Below, one piece after another: positions 24,166 through 34,836 of a stretch of DNA of 38,520 nucleotides (its first letter is position 1; every line of letters begins with the position of its first letter). Origin of the DNA: Lacticaseibacillus nasuensis JCM 17158. GTDB taxonomy: Bacteria > Bacillota > Bacilli > Lactobacillales > Lactobacillaceae. The notes beneath the pieces are model-generated. The model worked only from the letters and a program-made list of their open reading frames with translations. It searched no databases and had not been told where the DNA came from. Location of the stretch: the NCBI RefSeq assembly GCF_001434705.1, contig NZ_AZDJ01000035.1, positions 1 through 38,520 of the forward strand, written 5' to 3'. Made by a program: the position numbers and the translations under genes.

Positions 24166-27100
24166 ATGGATCTCATCGGCTGGCTCGGACAAGTTCCGGC
24201 CTTACAAACACTGTGGCCTCAGCTTGGCGCCGGGCGCCACATGGTCACCGGGCTCAGCGGCTCGGCGAAGACCTTGATGCTGGCCAGTGCCTTAGAGGCG
24301 AGTGACCGCCAACTCATCGTCGTCGAGAATAATCGCTTCCACGCCTCGGAACTGGCCACGGACTTGACCAGCCTCTTAGGCGCCGATTTGGTGTGGCCAT
24401 TTCCCGTTGAAGACGTCTTAGCCGCCGAGGTGGCGGTGAGCTCGCCTGACAGCCGCAACGAGCGCATCAACGCGTTGGACTGGCTGCAAACGGGGCACCC
24501 CGGCATTTTGGTGACGAGTTTAGCCGGCTTGAAGCGCCTGTTACCGCCGCCTGATGCTTGGCAACAAGCGACCTTGACCCTGTCCATGAACAGCGACATC
24601 GACCCGCAACGCTTGGCGACGCAGCTGGTGGCGATGGGGTACAGCCGCGACACCTTGGTTGGCACCCCCGGCCAGTTCGCCATTCGCGGCGGCATCATCG
24701 ACATTTACCCGTTGAACCAAGACAACCCGGTGCGCATCGAGCTGTTTGACACCGAGGTGGATTCGCTGCGCAGTTTTGACATGGGCACCCAACGCAGCAT
24801 CGCCAATCTCGAGTCGGTCGTGATTCCGCCGGCCACGGATTTGATCGCCGACCACGCCCGGCTAGTGGCCACCGGCGAGCGTCTGGCGCATGCCGCCACG
24901 GCGGCCAAGGCCAAGGCGAAGACCAAAGAGGCCAAGCAAGGCATTACCAATGGGGCGTTGGCCGCCGCGGCGTTACTGCAAAGCGGCGAGCGGCCGGAGC
25001 AACTGGGCGCCTATGCCGACGTGTTGTATCCAGAAGGCACCCGGCTGGTGGATTACGTCCAGCCGGCGGCCTTATTTGTCTTCGATGAATACGCCCGCAT
25101 CCTCGACAGCGACGTCACCTTGTTGCAAGACACCTTGGATTGGGCAACGGGCCTGCAAACCAGCGGCATGCGCGTCAGCGAGTGGCCCAACCCGGCCATT
25201 CAAGACCTGGTGCACCACAGCAAGCACCCGCAGCTGTACCTGAATCTGTTCCAGAAGGGCATGGGCAACCTGCGGCTGGATTCACTGACCAACGTGGCGT
25301 CGCGCGACGTCCAGCAGTTTTTCAGCCAAATGCCGCTCTTGAAAACCGAAACCGACCGCTGGCGCAAGCAGCACCAAACGGTCGTCTTTTTGGTGCAAAC
25401 CAAGGCGCGAGCCGAGAAGCTCAGCGAGACGCTGCGCGATTTTGAAATCGACAGCGTGATTAGCGAACCTGAGGAGATCTTGCCCAACGCCGTGCAGGTC
25501 GTCGTCGGCACGCTGCAAAACGGCTTCGAGCTGCCGGATTCAAAACTCGTCGTCGTCACCGAACACGAGCTGTATAACCAACAACCCAAGCGCCACGCCC
25601 GCCACCAAACCCTGGCCAACGCCGAGCGCCTGCGTAGCTACACCGAGCTGACCCCCGGCGACTACGTGGTTCACGTCAACCACGGGATTGGGCAATACGT
25701 CGGCATGCAGACTTTAGAAGTCGACGGCGTGCACCAAGACTACATCACCATCTTGTACCAAAAAGGCGACAAGCTGTTCATTCCCGTGTCGCAACTGCAC
25801 CTGGTGCAAAAATACGTCGCCTCCGAAGGCAAGAAGCCCAAGATCAACAAGCTCGGCGGCGCGGAATGGCAGAAAACTAAGCGCCGCGTTGCCGCCAAGA
25901 TTGAAGACATCGCCGACGACTTGATCAAGCTGTATGCCGCGCGGGAGGCCGAGCCAGGCTTTGCCTTCGCCCCGGACGATGACTTGCAGCGGGCCTTTGA
26001 GGCCGAGTTCCCGTATCCGGAAACCCCGGACCAGCTGCGCTCCGTGAAGGAGATCAAGCGCGACATGGAGAAGCCGCGCCCGATGGACCGGCTGTTGGTC
26101 GGGGATGTCGGCTTCGGCAAAACCGAGGTCGCCTTGCGCGCCGCGTTTAAGGCCGTGGAGAACAACAAGCAGGTGGCCATTTTGGTGCCGACGACGATTT
26201 TGGCCCAGCAGCACTTCGACACGATGAGCGACCGCTTCGCCGATTTTCCGGTGTCGATTGGCATGCTGTCGCGCTTTCGCACCAAGGCGCAAATCAAAGA
26301 AACCATTGCCGGCTTGAAGAACGGCTCGGTGGACATTGTCGTCGGCACCCACCGGCTGTTGTCCAAGGACATTCAGTTCAAGCAGCTCGGCCTGTTGGTC
26401 ATCGACGAGGAGCAGCGCTTCGGCGTCAAGCACAAGGAGCGCATCAAGGCGCTGCGGCAAAACGTCGACGTCTTGACGCTGACGGCCACGCCGATTCCGC
26501 GGACCTTGAACATGTCGATGCTCGGCGTGCGCGACCTCAGCGTCATCGAAACGCCGCCGACCAACCGCTATCCGATTCAGACCTTTGTCATGGAACAAAA
26601 CGCCGGCGTCTTGCGCGAGGCCATCGAGCGCGAGCTGGAGCGCGGCGGCCAGGTGTTTTACCTGCACAACCGCGTGGCCGACATTGAGCGCACCGTCGAC
26701 CAGTTGCAGCAATTGGTGCCCAGTGCGACGATTGCCTATGCCCACGGGCAAATGACGGAGACCCAGCTGGAAAACGTCATCTACGACTTCATTCACGGCG
26801 CCTATGACGTCTTGGTCACCACCACCATCATCGAAACCGGCGTCGACATGCCCAATGTCAACACGTTGATCATCGAAGACGCGGATCACTATGGCCTCTC
26901 CCAGTTGTATCAGTTGCGGGGCCGGATCGGCCGCTCGAGCCGAGTGGCGTTCGCCTACTTCATGTACCAGCCCAACCGCGTCTTGACCAGCGAGGCCGAA
27001 AAGCGGCTGCAGGCCATCAAGGACTTTACCGAGCTGGGCAGCGGCTTTAAGATTGCCATGCGCGACTTGGCCATTCGTGGCGCCGGCAACCTCTTAGGGT

Positions 27101-27672
27101 CCCAGCAGCACGGCTTCATCGACTCGGTGGGGTATGACCTGTACACCCAGATGCTGGGGGACGCCGTGGCCGAAAAGCGCGGCAAAACCAAGGCCGCGCC
27201 GACCACCGACACCGAGGTGGAGCTGGACATCGAGGCCTACCTGCCGGACAGCTACGTCAGCGACTCGCGCCAGAAAATCGAGCTGTACAAACGCATGCGG
27301 GAAATCACCAACCAGGCGCAAGAAGACGAGCTGGTGGCCGATTTAATCGACCGCTTCGGCGATTACCCACCGGCCGTGGCCAACTTGTTGGCCGTGACGC
27401 ACCTCAAGCGCTTCGCCGACCGCGGCCAAGTGGTGAAGATTCGCCGCGACCAGCAGCAGTTGTTCATCGACTTGACCCCGGCGGCCAGCGCGAAGCTCCA
27501 AGGCACCCCGGTATTTGAGGTGCTTCAACACACGACGCTGAAGGCGCGGGTGGGGATGCCTGAGCAAACCATGCGCATCACCTTGACCGTGCCCGCCGCG
27601 ATGACGACAGCGGATTGGCTGCACGAACTCAGCGAAGTCCTCGAGGCCCTGGCCACAGTCGTCGCCCCTTAA
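24166..27672 (+). CDS. mfd: Transcription-repair coupling factor Mfd
   Basis: A 1168-residue translocase that removes RNA polymerase stalled at DNA damage and recruits UvrA. Domains in order: a UvrB-like N-terminal module (to about 350, with GTPGQFAIRGGIIDIYPL), the RNA-polymerase-interaction domain near 490-560 (LTPGDYVVHVNHGIGQYVGM), the RecG-like motor from about 610 and the C-terminal TRCF domain from about 1000. Walker A is GDVGFGKTE near residues 646-654, the DEEQ box is near 747 and motif III is LTATPIPRT. QLRGRIGRSSRVAFAYF is motif VI. Length is normal. AAGGAGG stands before ATG 24166. It is in the same transcript as pth and the downstream flippase gene. Confidence 0.96.
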   Translation: MDLIGWLGQVPALQTLWPQLGAGRHMVTGLSGSAKTLMLASALEASDRQLIVVENNRFHASELATDLTSLLGADLVWPFPVEDVLAAEVAVSSPDSRNERINALDWLQTGHPGILVTSLAGLKRLLPPPDAWQQATLTLSMNSDIDPQRLATQLVAMGYSRDTLVGTPGQFAIRGGIIDIYPLNQDNPVRIELFDTEVDSLRSFDMGTQRSIANLESVVIPPATDLIADHARLVATGERLAHAATAAKAKAKTKEAKQGITNGALAAAALLQSGERPEQLGAYADVLYPEGTRLVDYVQPAALFVFDEYARILDSDVTLLQDTLDWATGLQTSGMRVSEWPNPAIQDLVHHSKHPQLYLNLFQKGMGNLRLDSLTNVASRDVQQFFSQMPLLKTETDRWRKQHQTVVFLVQTKARAEKLSETLRDFEIDSVISEPEEILPNAVQVVVGTLQNGFELPDSKLVVVTEHELYNQQPKRHARHQTLANAERLRSYTELTPGDYVVHVNHGIGQYVGMQTLEVDGVHQDYITILYQKGDKLFIPVSQLHLVQKYVASEGKKPKINKLGGAEWQKTKRRVAAKIEDIADDLIKLYAAREAEPGFAFAPDDDLQRAFEAEFPYPETPDQLRSVKEIKRDMEKPRPMDRLLVGDVGFGKTEVALRAAFKAVENNKQVAILVPTTILAQQHFDTMSDRFADFPVSIGMLSRFRTKAQIKETIAGLKNGSVDIVVGTHRLLSKDIQFKQLGLLVIDEEQRFGVKHKERIKALRQNVDVLTLTATPIPRTLNMSMLGVRDLSVIETPPTNRYPIQTFVMEQNAGVLREAIERELERGGQVFYLHNRVADIERTVDQLQQLVPSATIAYAHGQMTETQLENVIYDFIHGAYDVLVTTTIIETGVDMPNVNTLIIEDADHYGLSQLYQLRGRIGRSSRVAFAYFMYQPNRVLTSEAEKRLQAIKDFTELGSGFKIAMRDLAIRGAGNLLGSQQHGFIDSVGYDLYTQMLGDAVAEKRGKTKAAPTTDTEVELDIEAYLPDSYVSDSRQKIELYKRMREITNQAQEDELVADLIDRFGDYPPAVANLLAVTHLKRFADRGQVVKIRRDQQQLFIDLTPAASAKLQGTPVFEVLQHTTLKARVGMPEQTMRITLTVPAAMTTADWLHELSEVLEALATVVAP

Positions 27673-27688
27673 CCAGAAAGGAGCCGGC

Positions 27689-29257
27689 ATGCAAAATCGG
27701 CAAATGAAGCGCCTGATGGCCGGTGCCTGGGCCTTATCAGTGGCGACCTTGATCGCCAAGGTCCTGAGCGCCGTGTATCGCGTCCCGTTTCAAAACATGG
27801 TGGGCGACACCGGCTTTTACGTGTACCAGCAGGTGTACCCGCTGTATGGCATCGGCATGACCTTCGCGTTGTCCGGGTTTCCCGTGTTTATTTCCAAGGT
27901 CGTCGCTGAGGCGGCCGAGCCCGCCGAGCAGGCGCAAGTGGCGCACCGGCTGATGGTGTTGCTGAGTTGGCTGGCCGGGGCCACGTTTATCGCCTTGGAG
28001 CTCGGCGCCGGTTTGATCGCCACTTGGATGGGCGATGGCGACCTCGCCGACCTCATCCAAACCGTCGCCTTCATGTTTTTGGTGATGCCGCTGTTGGCCA
28101 CGATTCGCGGCTACTACCAAGGCACTTACGATATGACCAAAACGGCCGTCAGCCAGGTGGTTGAACAAGTCGTGCGCGTGGCGGTGATTTTGCTGGCGGC
28201 TTGGCTCGCCGGGCGCCTGGGGTGGTCGGTTTACCAAATGGGGGCCATCGCCATGAGCGGGGCGTTTTTCGGCGGCGCCGCGGCGCTAGTTGTCATCGTG
28301 CCGGCGTATTGGCGCGTGGTGGCCACCCAGCGCTTTACCTGGCCGGGGTGGGCGGCTTATCGTCAATTGGCCGGCCGCCTCGTGCGCGAAGGCGGCTTGA
28401 TTGCCATGTTTGCGGCGATGGTGGTGTTGCTGCAGCTGATCGATAGCTTCACGGTCACCAAGGGCCTCGTTGCCGCCGGGGTGGACCCGGCCGTGGCCAA
28501 GGCGCTAAAAGGGGTCTATGACCGCGGTCAGCCGCTCGTGCAACTCGGCTTGGTGGTGGCCACGGCGCTGTCGACGAGCCTGCTGCCCGGGCTAGCCACC
28601 GCCTTTGTCCAGCGGCAACAGGCGGCGTTTGTCGGCACCGCCCAGCGCCTGGTGCGCTTCACCCAGGTGATGGCCGTGGCTGCCACGGCGGGATTGATTG
28701 CCATCATGCCGGCGGTGAATTGGTTGCTGTTTGGCGACACGGCTGGTACATTGACCCTACAGGTCTACGTCGTTGCCATCTTATTGGTGGCGTTGATCAA
28801 CGCCGATGCCGCGATCTTGCAAAGCAGCAATCAGTTCGCCAAGGCCGGCTGGGCGTTGGCCATCGGGCTGGTGGTGAAACTCGTCGCCACGCCGCCCTTG
28901 GTCCGCCTCACCGGCACGATGGGGGCGGCGGCGGCCACGGTGTTGGCGCTGGGGGTGATTGGCCTCTTGACGCATCTACAGCTGCCGGCGCCGATCACGG
29001 CGCGGCGGCGGGATCACTTCTTGGCCAAGCTCGGCTTGTGCACCGGCGTCATGGTCCTGGTGGTCGCGCTGACGCTGGCGTGGTGGCCGTTGACCAGCCG
29101 GCTGGCGGCGTTGTTGCAAAGCGGCGTCGGCGTTCTCGTTGGCTTAGTTAGTTTTATTGGTGCGGCCAGTGCGGTCCGCCTCTTGTCCATTCGCGAAGTG
29201 TTGGCCTTGCCATTTGGCCGGCGGCTGTTGAAGGCGCTGCGGCGACACCGATCGTGA
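27689..29257 (+). CDS. Polysaccharide/lipid flippase, MurJ-SpoVB (YabM) type
   Basis: A 522-residue integral membrane protein of the MOP superfamily with about 14 segments. The start [69 protein letters not shown] matches the SpoVB/YabM group. [25 protein letters not shown] is the typical substrate-cavity helix. Members move lipid-linked wall precursors or polysaccharide units to the outer face. The gene position between mfd and rqcP equals that of B. subtilis yabM, so this may be a lipid II flippase paralogue rather than the main one. GAAAGGAG precedes ATG 27689. Confidence 0.85.
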   Translation: MQNRQMKRLMAGAWALSVATLIAKVLSAVYRVPFQNMVGDTGFYVYQQVYPLYGIGMTFALSGFPVFISKVVAEAAEPAEQAQVAHRLMVLLSWLAGATFIALELGAGLIATWMGDGDLADLIQTVAFMFLVMPLLATIRGYYQGTYDMTKTAVSQVVEQVVRVAVILLAAWLAGRLGWSVYQMGAIAMSGAFFGGAAALVVIVPAYWRVVATQRFTWPGWAAYRQLAGRLVREGGLIAMFAAMVVLLQLIDSFTVTKGLVAAGVDPAVAKALKGVYDRGQPLVQLGLVVATALSTSLLPGLATAFVQRQQAAFVGTAQRLVRFTQVMAVAATAGLIAIMPAVNWLLFGDTAGTLTLQVYVVAILLVALINADAAILQSSNQFAKAGWALAIGLVVKLVATPPLVRLTGTMGAAAATVLALGVIGLLTHLQLPAPITARRRDHFLAKLGLCTGVMVLVVALTLAWWPLTSRLAALLQSGVGVLVGLVSFIGAASAVRLLSIREVLALPFGRRLLKALRRHRS

Positions 29258-29270
29258 CGAAAGGAAACTC

Positions 29271-29534
29271 ATGCGATTAGATAAATTTTTAAAGGTCTCT
29301 CGAATCATCAAGCGGCGCACCGTCGCCAAGGAAATTGCCGACAAAGGGCGCATTACCATTAACGATAAGGTGGCTAAGTCTAGCTCCGACGTCAGCGTCG
29401 GGGACACCTTGGTGGTGGCGTTTGGCAACAAAACGTTGACGGTTAAGGTGACGGCCTTACTGGAAACGACGAAAAAGGATGCCGCAGGGGAAATGTACGA
29501 GATTGTCAGTGAAACTTATAAGGAAAATTACTGA
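29271..29534 (+). CDS. rqcP: S4-domain ribosome quality control protein RqcP (YabO)
   Basis: An 87-residue RNA-binding protein. The first 60 residues are an S4 domain ([45 protein letters not shown]). In B. subtilis the equivalent YabO/RqcP binds split 50S subunits together with RqcH and helps add alanine tails to stalled chains. ATG 29271 lies 13 bases after the flippase stop, with GAAAGGAAA upstream. The gene order (flippase-yabO-divIC-yabR) is as in B. subtilis, which supports the assignment. Confidence 0.9.
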   Translation: MRLDKFLKVSRIIKRRTVAKEIADKGRITINDKVAKSSSDVSVGDTLVVAFGNKTLTVKVTALLETTKKDAAGEMYEIVSETYKENY

Positions 29535-29562
29535 CCGCTCCCTGCTGAAGTGACCCGGAATT

Positions 29563-29571
29563 TGTTATACT
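29563..29571 (+). promoter_or_regulatory. Extended -10 promoter of divIC
   Basis: TGTTATACT lies 32 bases before the divIC start. No good -35 is visible. Confidence 0.5.
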
Positions 29572-29602
29572 AGCAGTATCAATCCGGAAAAGAGGGAGCC
29601 AG

Positions 29603-30001
29603 ATGCAACAACCGGCGAAGATTCATCAACTACGGCCTCAGCAACCTGCGGCCCCGACCAAGCCCAGCTTGGCGGCGCAGCGGGCCCACCGCGTGCACCG
29701 GCGGCGACTGGTCCTATTATTGGCCACGTTCGCCTTGGTGGTGGCGGTTGGCGTCGGCGCGTTTATTCACACGCAACGTGCGATTGCCCACAGCCGCACC
29801 ACGGTTGCGTCTGCCCAGCACACCTTGAAGAAAACCAAGGCGACCAAGGCCGCCTTAAAGATTCAAATCAACCAGTTAAACGATGAAGACTACCTGATGA
29901 AGCTGGTGCGGGAGAAGTATCTGGTGTCGAAGAAAGGCGAAACGGTCTTCGCTTTGCCGGGTCTCGCCGCCAGTCCCACCACCACGAGCACAGACAAATA
30001 G
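29603..30001 (+). CDS. divIC: Septum formation initiator DivIC (FtsB-like)
   Basis: A 132-residue bitopic membrane protein of the divisome. Residues 1-35 are a basic, proline-containing cytoplasmic tail (HRVHRRR just before the membrane). Residues 36-56 form the membrane segment (LVLLLATFALVVAVGVGAFIH). Residues 60-110 form an outward coiled coil (TTVASAQHTLKKTKATKAALKIQINQLNDEDYLMKLVREKYLVSKKGETVFALP), the conserved FtsB/DivIC end. It acts with FtsL and DivIB to activate septal wall synthesis. Start ATG 29603 follows AGAGGGAG. Confidence 0.92.
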   Translation: MQQPAKIHQLRPQQPAAPTKPSLAAQRAHRVHRRRLVLLLATFALVVAVGVGAFIHTQRAIAHSRTTVASAQHTLKKTKATKAALKIQINQLNDEDYLMKLVREKYLVSKKGETVFALPGLAASPTTTSTDK

Positions 30002-30011
30002 CGCCGCATCG

Positions 30012-30020
30012 TGGTATACT
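30012..30020 (+). promoter_or_regulatory. Extended -10 promoter of yabR
   Basis: TGGTATACT is identical to the pth element; it lies 43 bases before the yabR start. Confidence 0.55.
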
Positions 30021-30063
30021 ACACGAATGTTGCAAGTTTCCCACGAGGAGGATTTTTAGGTAT

Positions 30064-30528
30064 ATGGCACTTGAAATTGGCGCAAAGGTCACGGGCAAGG
30101 TCACAGGGATCACGAACTTTGGCGCCTTTGTCGATTTAGGAGAGGGCAAGTCCGGCCTGGTGCACATCAGCGAGATTTCCGATGGGTACGTTAAGGATAT
30201 TCACGACGTCTTGAGCCTCGGGGATGAAGTCACCGTGGTGGTGGTGAGCATCAAGGACGGGAAGATTGGCCTATCGATTCGTAAGGCCCAGCCTCATCCC
30301 GCCGGTGCCGCCCCGTCGCACCAAAGCCACGCGCCGGCGCAGCACCATGCCGCTAGCCGGCCGGCACCGCGCCGTGATAGCCACGCCAGCAATCATCACG
30401 ATGCGCCGGACAAGGGCGATTTTGATTCGCTGATGTCCGGGTTTCTTAAGGAAAGTGAAGATCGGCTGAGCAGCCTGCGTAAGAACACCGAAGGTAAGCG
30501 CGGCGGTCGCGGCGGCCGCCGCAATTAA
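30064..30528 (+). CDS. yabR: S1-domain RNA-binding protein (YabR/CvfD-like)
   Basis: A 154-residue protein. Residues 5-75 are an S1 domain (IGAKVTGKVTGITNFGAFVDLGEGKSGLVHISEISDGYVKDIHDVLSLGDEVTVVVVSI) followed by GKIGLSIRKA. The middle third is a low-complexity His/Ala/Pro-rich linker (residues 77-118). The end is KESEDRLSSLRKNTEGKRGGRGGRRN, with an RG-rich basic tail likely to bind RNA. Homologues YabR and pneumococcal CvfD are ribosome-associated post-transcriptional regulators. GAGGAGG lies a little far (about 11 bases) from ATG 30064. The His-rich linker is longer than I would expect for the family. Confidence 0.88.
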   Translation: MALEIGAKVTGKVTGITNFGAFVDLGEGKSGLVHISEISDGYVKDIHDVLSLGDEVTVVVVSIKDGKIGLSIRKAQPHPAGAAPSHQSHAPAQHHAASRPAPRRDSHASNHHDAPDKGDFDSLMSGFLKESEDRLSSLRKNTEGKRGGRGGRRN

Positions 30529-30532
30529 CAGC

Positions 30533-30582
30533 AATGAGCCTCGAGACACATCATCACGATGTCGCCTTGAGGCTCATTCTTG
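30533..30582 (+). terminator. Hairpin terminator after yabR
   Basis: AATGAGCCTCGAG pairs with CTTGAGGCTCATT (one G-U), with an inner ACATC/GATGT stem. The T-run is short, so it may be leaky. Confidence 0.65.
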
Positions 30583-30677
30583 ACTGCGACACCTTGTCAT
30601 AATCAGTCTAAAGGCTGGGGACCGCCTGTTGGGAAAATGCTAAGGTGGCCATACCCGCCTGAGAAAGGGGAGCCGTG

Positions 30678-31997
30678 ATGGAATCCATGCAGCAGCTGTT
30701 GGCGCCGTTTCACCTGGCACCAGGGACCAAAATCGTCGTCGCCGTGTCCGGTGGCGTTGACTCGATGGTGTTGCTCACGCTGCTGGCTCGCCTGCCCGGC
30801 CGGCCCTACCCGCTGACGGTGGCGCACTTTAACCACCAGCTGCGCGCCGAAAGCGCCGCCGAGGCGGCGCTGGTGCAGGCGTATGCCACACGTCTTGGCG
30901 TGCCGGTGCAAACCGGCTCGTGGCCGGTGGCGGCGCACCCTGCCACCGGCGTGGAGGCCGCGGCTCGCCAAGCCCGGTACGCGTTTTTGCACCGGGTGGC
31001 CCAAGACGTCGGGGCGACGGTCATCATGACGGCGCATCACGCCGACGATCAGGCTGAGACCGTGTTGTTTCGCCTGGCGCGCTCGGGCGCCAGCGCCGCC
31101 ATGAGCGGCATCTCGCCGGCGCGATTAAGCGCCGGCGTTCGCCTCTTGCGACCGCTGTTGCCGCTCAGCAAGGCCGAGCTGCGCGCCTATGCCGAAAGCC
31201 ATCAGGTGCCGAGCATGGAAGACGCCAGCAACGCCAATCAGCACTTTAGCCGCAACCACTTGCGCGCCGCCGTGATGCCTGCCTTAAAGCAGGAGAACCC
31301 AGGCCTGCTGACGCACGTGACGCGGTTTACCACCGAGCAGCGCGGCCTCTTGGCCTTAGCCCAACCGGCGTTGAACCAGCTGGTCGCCAGTGTGCAAACC
31401 CCCACCGGGGCGGACTGGCGCGGGGTAATGGACCAGCCGGCAGCGGTGCAGGCCCTCGTTTTGCAGCGGGTGCTCGCTGCCAGCGGCCCGCGGCTGGCCT
31501 GGGCGACGCAGCAGCAGGTGTTGACGGCGCTCGCCACCACCGGCCGCCGGTTGTTTGCCGTTGGTCAGCGCCACCTGATCGTGGCGAACCACACGCTGAC
31601 TTGGGCGGCGGCCGCCGTGGCGGCCGCACCGCGCCTGTTGCGACCCGGGGAGTGGCACCAACTCTCGGCCACCATGGCGCTTGCGTTGGCTCAGGCGGCC
31701 CCGCCGGCGACGGCTTGGGTCGTGCCGGTGAGCGCTGAACCGTTGGTGTTGCGGCACCGCCAGCCGGGGGATCGGCTGCACTTAGCCGATGGCCACCATC
31801 AGCTGTTGCGCCGGTGGTTCATCAACCACAAGGTCCCGGCGGCGCAGCGCGCCAGCTGGTGGGTGATCGCCCATGGCCACGCGGTGGTGTGGTGCCAAGG
31901 AATTGCGCCAGCTCAATTGTTTCAACGCGTTGATACTGATATACTTCAACCTGTGATTGCTTGTCGATTAACGGATGAAGGAGTTAGCGATGAATGA
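30678..31997 (+). CDS. tilS: tRNA(Ile)-lysidine synthetase
   Basis: A 439-residue enzyme that attaches lysine to C34 of tRNA-Ile(CAU), changing its reading from AUG to AUA. The ATP-pyrophosphatase P-loop SGGVDS is at residues 24-29. [17 protein letters not shown] and [24 protein letters not shown] complete the N-type PP-loop domain. [24 protein letters not shown] is the linker seen in all TilS. The C-terminal domain ends with [36 protein letters not shown] 30678 follows AAAGGGGAGCC; a GTG one codon earlier is possible. It overlaps hpt by 8 bases, an arrangement conserved in Firmicutes. Confidence 0.95.
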   Translation: MESMQQLLAPFHLAPGTKIVVAVSGGVDSMVLLTLLARLPGRPYPLTVAHFNHQLRAESAAEAALVQAYATRLGVPVQTGSWPVAAHPATGVEAAARQARYAFLHRVAQDVGATVIMTAHHADDQAETVLFRLARSGASAAMSGISPARLSAGVRLLRPLLPLSKAELRAYAESHQVPSMEDASNANQHFSRNHLRAAVMPALKQENPGLLTHVTRFTTEQRGLLALAQPALNQLVASVQTPTGADWRGVMDQPAAVQALVLQRVLAASGPRLAWATQQQVLTALATTGRRLFAVGQRHLIVANHTLTWAAAAVAAAPRLLRPGEWHQLSATMALALAQAAPPATAWVVPVSAEPLVLRHRQPGDRLHLADGHHQLLRRWFINHKVPAAQRASWWVIAHGHAVVWCQGIAPAQLFQRVDTDILQPVIACRLTDEGVSDE

Positions 31998-32529
31998 CGA
32001 TATTTTAAAAGTGTTGTATTCAACCGCCGAGATCAACGCGATCATCAAGCGGTTAGCCGGTGAAATCAAACGTGACTACGCCAGGAAGAATCCGTTAGTG
32101 GTCTGTATTTTAAAAGGCGCCATCATGTTCACCACCGACTTGGTGCGGGCCATCGATGACTACTGTGAAATCGACTTTATGGATGTGTCCAGTTACGGCG
32201 ACGCCACGGAAAGTAGCGGCGAAGTCAAGATCATCAAGGACCTCGACACGAGCGTCAAAGGGCGCGACGTCTTGATCGTCGAAGACATCGTCGACACCGG
32301 GCGGACCTTGTCGTACCTGATGAAGTTGTTCAAGACCCGCGACGCGAATTCCGTGAAGATCTGCACGCTGATGGATAAAACCGAGCGGCGCGTCGTGGAA
32401 GTTCATGCCGATTACGTTGGGACCACCGTGCCCAACGAGTTCGTGGTCGGCTACGGGCTTGATTATGCTGAACGCTATCGTAACCTCCCGTACATTGGGG
32501 TGTTGCGTCCGACAGTTTATGAGAACTAA
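31990..32529 (+). CDS. hpt: Hypoxanthine phosphoribosyltransferase
   Basis: A 179-residue purine salvage enzyme that makes IMP (and GMP) from hypoxanthine (guanine) and PRPP. The PRPP-binding motif [17 protein letters not shown] includes the Glu-Asp pair at residues 98-99. [19 protein letters not shown] forms the first loop, and [22 protein letters not shown] is the purine-contact end. ATG 31990 is chosen because AAGGAG lies 6 bases upstream; the gene overlaps tilS. Confidence 0.95.
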   Translation: MNDDILKVLYSTAEINAIIKRLAGEIKRDYARKNPLVVCILKGAIMFTTDLVRAIDDYCEIDFMDVSSYGDATESSGEVKIIKDLDTSVKGRDVLIVEDIVDTGRTLSYLMKLFKTRDANSVKICTLMDKTERRVVEVHADYVGTTVPNEFVVGYGLDYAERYRNLPYIGVLRPTVYEN

Positions 32530-32585
32530 CCACACTTGGACGTGCATGTAGTAAGATAGAGAGATAATGTTGCTGGAGGTTTTGC

Positions 32586-34697
32586 ATGAATAAAAAACAA
32601 AATGGGTTATTTAGCAGCACACTGACCTACGTCATCTTGTTTGTGTTGCTGGTAACCGGGTTTGCGGTGTACCTGCGCGATAGTGGCGGTAGCCAGACGC
32701 AAGAGCTGCAATCAAGCCAATTCGTCAGCGCGCTGAAGAAAAACGAAGTGAAATCCTTCGAACTGCAGCCGTCAGGTGGCGTCTATAAAGTAACCGGGGA
32801 ATACCGGCAGGCCAAGAAGGTCAGCGGCGGCAACGACTCGCTGAGCCTCTTTGGTAGCCAGTCCAGTACCACCAAGACGTTTTCCGCGTACATTCCGACG
32901 AATGATTCGCTGCTGAACACGATTCAAAAAACCGCCGAGGACAACTCGGTGAAAACTAACACGGCCGCCGAGTCGAATTCAAGCGTCTGGGTCAGCCTGT
33001 TGCTGACCGTCTTGCCACTGGTCATTTTCATGGTGTTCTTCTACATGATGATGAACCAAGCCGGGCAAGGCGGCGGCAACGGCCGGGTGATGAACTTCGG
33101 CAAGTCCAAGGCCAAGCAAGCCGACAAGAAGGCCAACAAGGTCCGCTTCTCGGATGTCGCCGGCGAAGAAGAGGAGAAACAAGAACTCGTCGAAGTCGTC
33201 GAATTCTTGAAGGATCCGCGTAAGTTCTCCGCGTTAGGCGCTCGCATTCCAGCCGGGGTGCTCCTCGAGGGGCCTCCTGGTACTGGTAAAACCTTGCTCG
33301 CCAAGGCCGTTGCCGGTGAAGCCGGCGTACCGTTCTTCTCGATTTCTGGGTCTGACTTCGTCGAAATGTTCGTCGGGGTCGGGGCCAGCCGAGTCCGGGA
33401 CCTCTTCGAACAGGCCAAGAAAAACGCGCCAGCCATCATCTTCATCGATGAAATCGATGCCGTTGGGCGCCAACGTGGTGCCGGCATGGGCGGTGGCCAC
33501 GACGAACGGGAACAAACCTTGAACCAGTTGCTGGTTGAAATGGACGGGTTTACCGGGAACGAAGGCGTCATCGTGATGGCCGCCACCAACCGGTCCGATG
33601 TCCTCGATCCGGCCTTACTGCGGCCAGGGCGTTTCGACCGGAAGATTCTGGTGGGCCAGCCCGACGTCAAGGGCCGTGAAGCCATTTTGAAGGTTCACTC
33701 CAAGAACAAGCCGTTGGCGGCCGATGTCGACTTGAAGGAAATCGCCCGCACCACCCCAGGTTTTGTCGGGGCGGATCTGGAAAACCTGCTGAACGAAGCG
33801 GCCTTAGTTGCCGCGCGGCGGGGCAAGAAGGAAATCGATGCCAGTGACATCGACGAAGCCGAGGACCGCGTCGTTGCCGGGCCGGCGAAGAAGGACCGCG
33901 TCATGAGTGATAAGGACCGGCAAATGGTCGCCTATCACGAAGCCGGCCACGCCGTCATCGGGTTGGTGCTGTCGGATTCTCGCGTTGTGCGGAAGGTCAC
34001 CATCATTCCGCGGGGCCGCGCCGGCGGTTACGCGATCACCTTGCCGAAGGAAGATCAGTTCATGCTGACCAAAAAGGACATGCAGGAACAGATTGCCGGC
34101 TTAATGGGTGGCCGGACGGCTGAAGAAATCATCTTCGGCGTCGAAGCCACCGGGGCCTCCAACGACTTCGAACAGGCCACCAACATGGCCCGCGCGATGA
34201 TCACCCAATACGGGATGAGCGATCGCATCGGCACAGTGACCCTGGAGTCTAACGGCCAGCCATTCGTCGGCGCCAATTACGGTCAGATGCCGCCATACTC
34301 GCAGGAAACGGCCGCGGCCGTGGACGACGAGATTCGCCGCATCATCGACGAAGGCCACAAGCGCGCCTACGACATCATTCAAAGCCATCGCGAACAGCAC
34401 AAAGCCATTGCCGAGGCGCTGCTGAAGTACGAGACGTTGAACGAAAAGGAAATCCTCGAGATTTTCAACACCGGGAAGATGCCTGACAAGCAACAAGACC
34501 AATTCCCAAGTGAAACCGCCGCGTCGTTTGAGGAAGCTAAGAAGGCCCTCGAGCAAAAAGACGCCGCCAAGCAAAGTGAAACCACCAGCACGACGGACAG
34601 CGAGTCAACCAGTACCGCTGCCAGCACGAGTGATAGTGAAACCACTGCGCCTAGCGTTTCCGAATCGAGCAGCACGACGCCCGATCACGAAATCTAG
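32586..34697 (+). CDS. ftsH: ATP-dependent zinc metalloprotease FtsH
   Basis: A 703-residue membrane-anchored AAA+ protease that degrades misfolded membrane proteins and some regulators. Two membrane segments (about residues 10-27 and 138-155) flank an extracytoplasmic region. The AAA module follows with Walker A GPPGTGKT at 229-236, Walker [12 protein letters not shown] and the second region of homology [21 protein letters not shown]. The zinc site HEAGH is at residues 451-455. The last 40 residues are a Ser/Thr/Glu-rich low-complexity tail ([18 protein letters not shown]), common in lactobacilli. GGAGG precedes the ATG. The hpt-ftsH order is conserved. Confidence 0.97.
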   Translation: MNKKQNGLFSSTLTYVILFVLLVTGFAVYLRDSGGSQTQELQSSQFVSALKKNEVKSFELQPSGGVYKVTGEYRQAKKVSGGNDSLSLFGSQSSTTKTFSAYIPTNDSLLNTIQKTAEDNSVKTNTAAESNSSVWVSLLLTVLPLVIFMVFFYMMMNQAGQGGGNGRVMNFGKSKAKQADKKANKVRFSDVAGEEEEKQELVEVVEFLKDPRKFSALGARIPAGVLLEGPPGTGKTLLAKAVAGEAGVPFFSISGSDFVEMFVGVGASRVRDLFEQAKKNAPAIIFIDEIDAVGRQRGAGMGGGHDEREQTLNQLLVEMDGFTGNEGVIVMAATNRSDVLDPALLRPGRFDRKILVGQPDVKGREAILKVHSKNKPLAADVDLKEIARTTPGFVGADLENLLNEAALVAARRGKKEIDASDIDEAEDRVVAGPAKKDRVMSDKDRQMVAYHEAGHAVIGLVLSDSRVVRKVTIIPRGRAGGYAITLPKEDQFMLTKKDMQEQIAGLMGGRTAEEIIFGVEATGASNDFEQATNMARAMITQYGMSDRIGTVTLESNGQPFVGANYGQMPPYSQETAAAVDDEIRRIIDEGHKRAYDIIQSHREQHKAIAEALLKYETLNEKEILEIFNTGKMPDKQQDQFPSETAASFEEAKKALEQKDAAKQSETTSTTDSESTSTAASTSDSETTAPSVSESSSTTPDHEI

Positions 34698-34713
34698 TGG
34701 CAGTTTGCTGATG

Positions 34714-34746
34714 ACAACCCTGGCTCTGCGAGCCGGGGTTGTTTTG
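34714..34746 (+). terminator. Terminator of ftsH
   Basis: ACAACCCTGGCT pairs with AGCCGGGGTTGT (one G-U), 5-base loop, followed by TTTTG. Confidence 0.85.
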
Positions 34747-34782
34747 TCGCTTCGGGGGCTTCTAGCATCCGCGGCGGCTTTC

Positions 34783-34791
34783 TGGTATGAT
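34783..34791 (+). promoter_or_regulatory. Extended -10 promoter of hslO
   Basis: TGGTATGAT lies 46 bases before the hslO start, after the ftsH terminator; no convincing -35. It probably drives hslO-dusB-lysS. Confidence 0.5.
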
Positions 34792-34836
34792 ATTGGCGTT
34801 TACGGATGACGCGTGACAAGTGGAAAGGAAGCAATC

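Noticed and set aside
25714-26889. 391-codon minus-strand ORF inside mfd
   Set aside because: Shadow frame of the GC-rich mfd coding sequence, no domain and no start signal.
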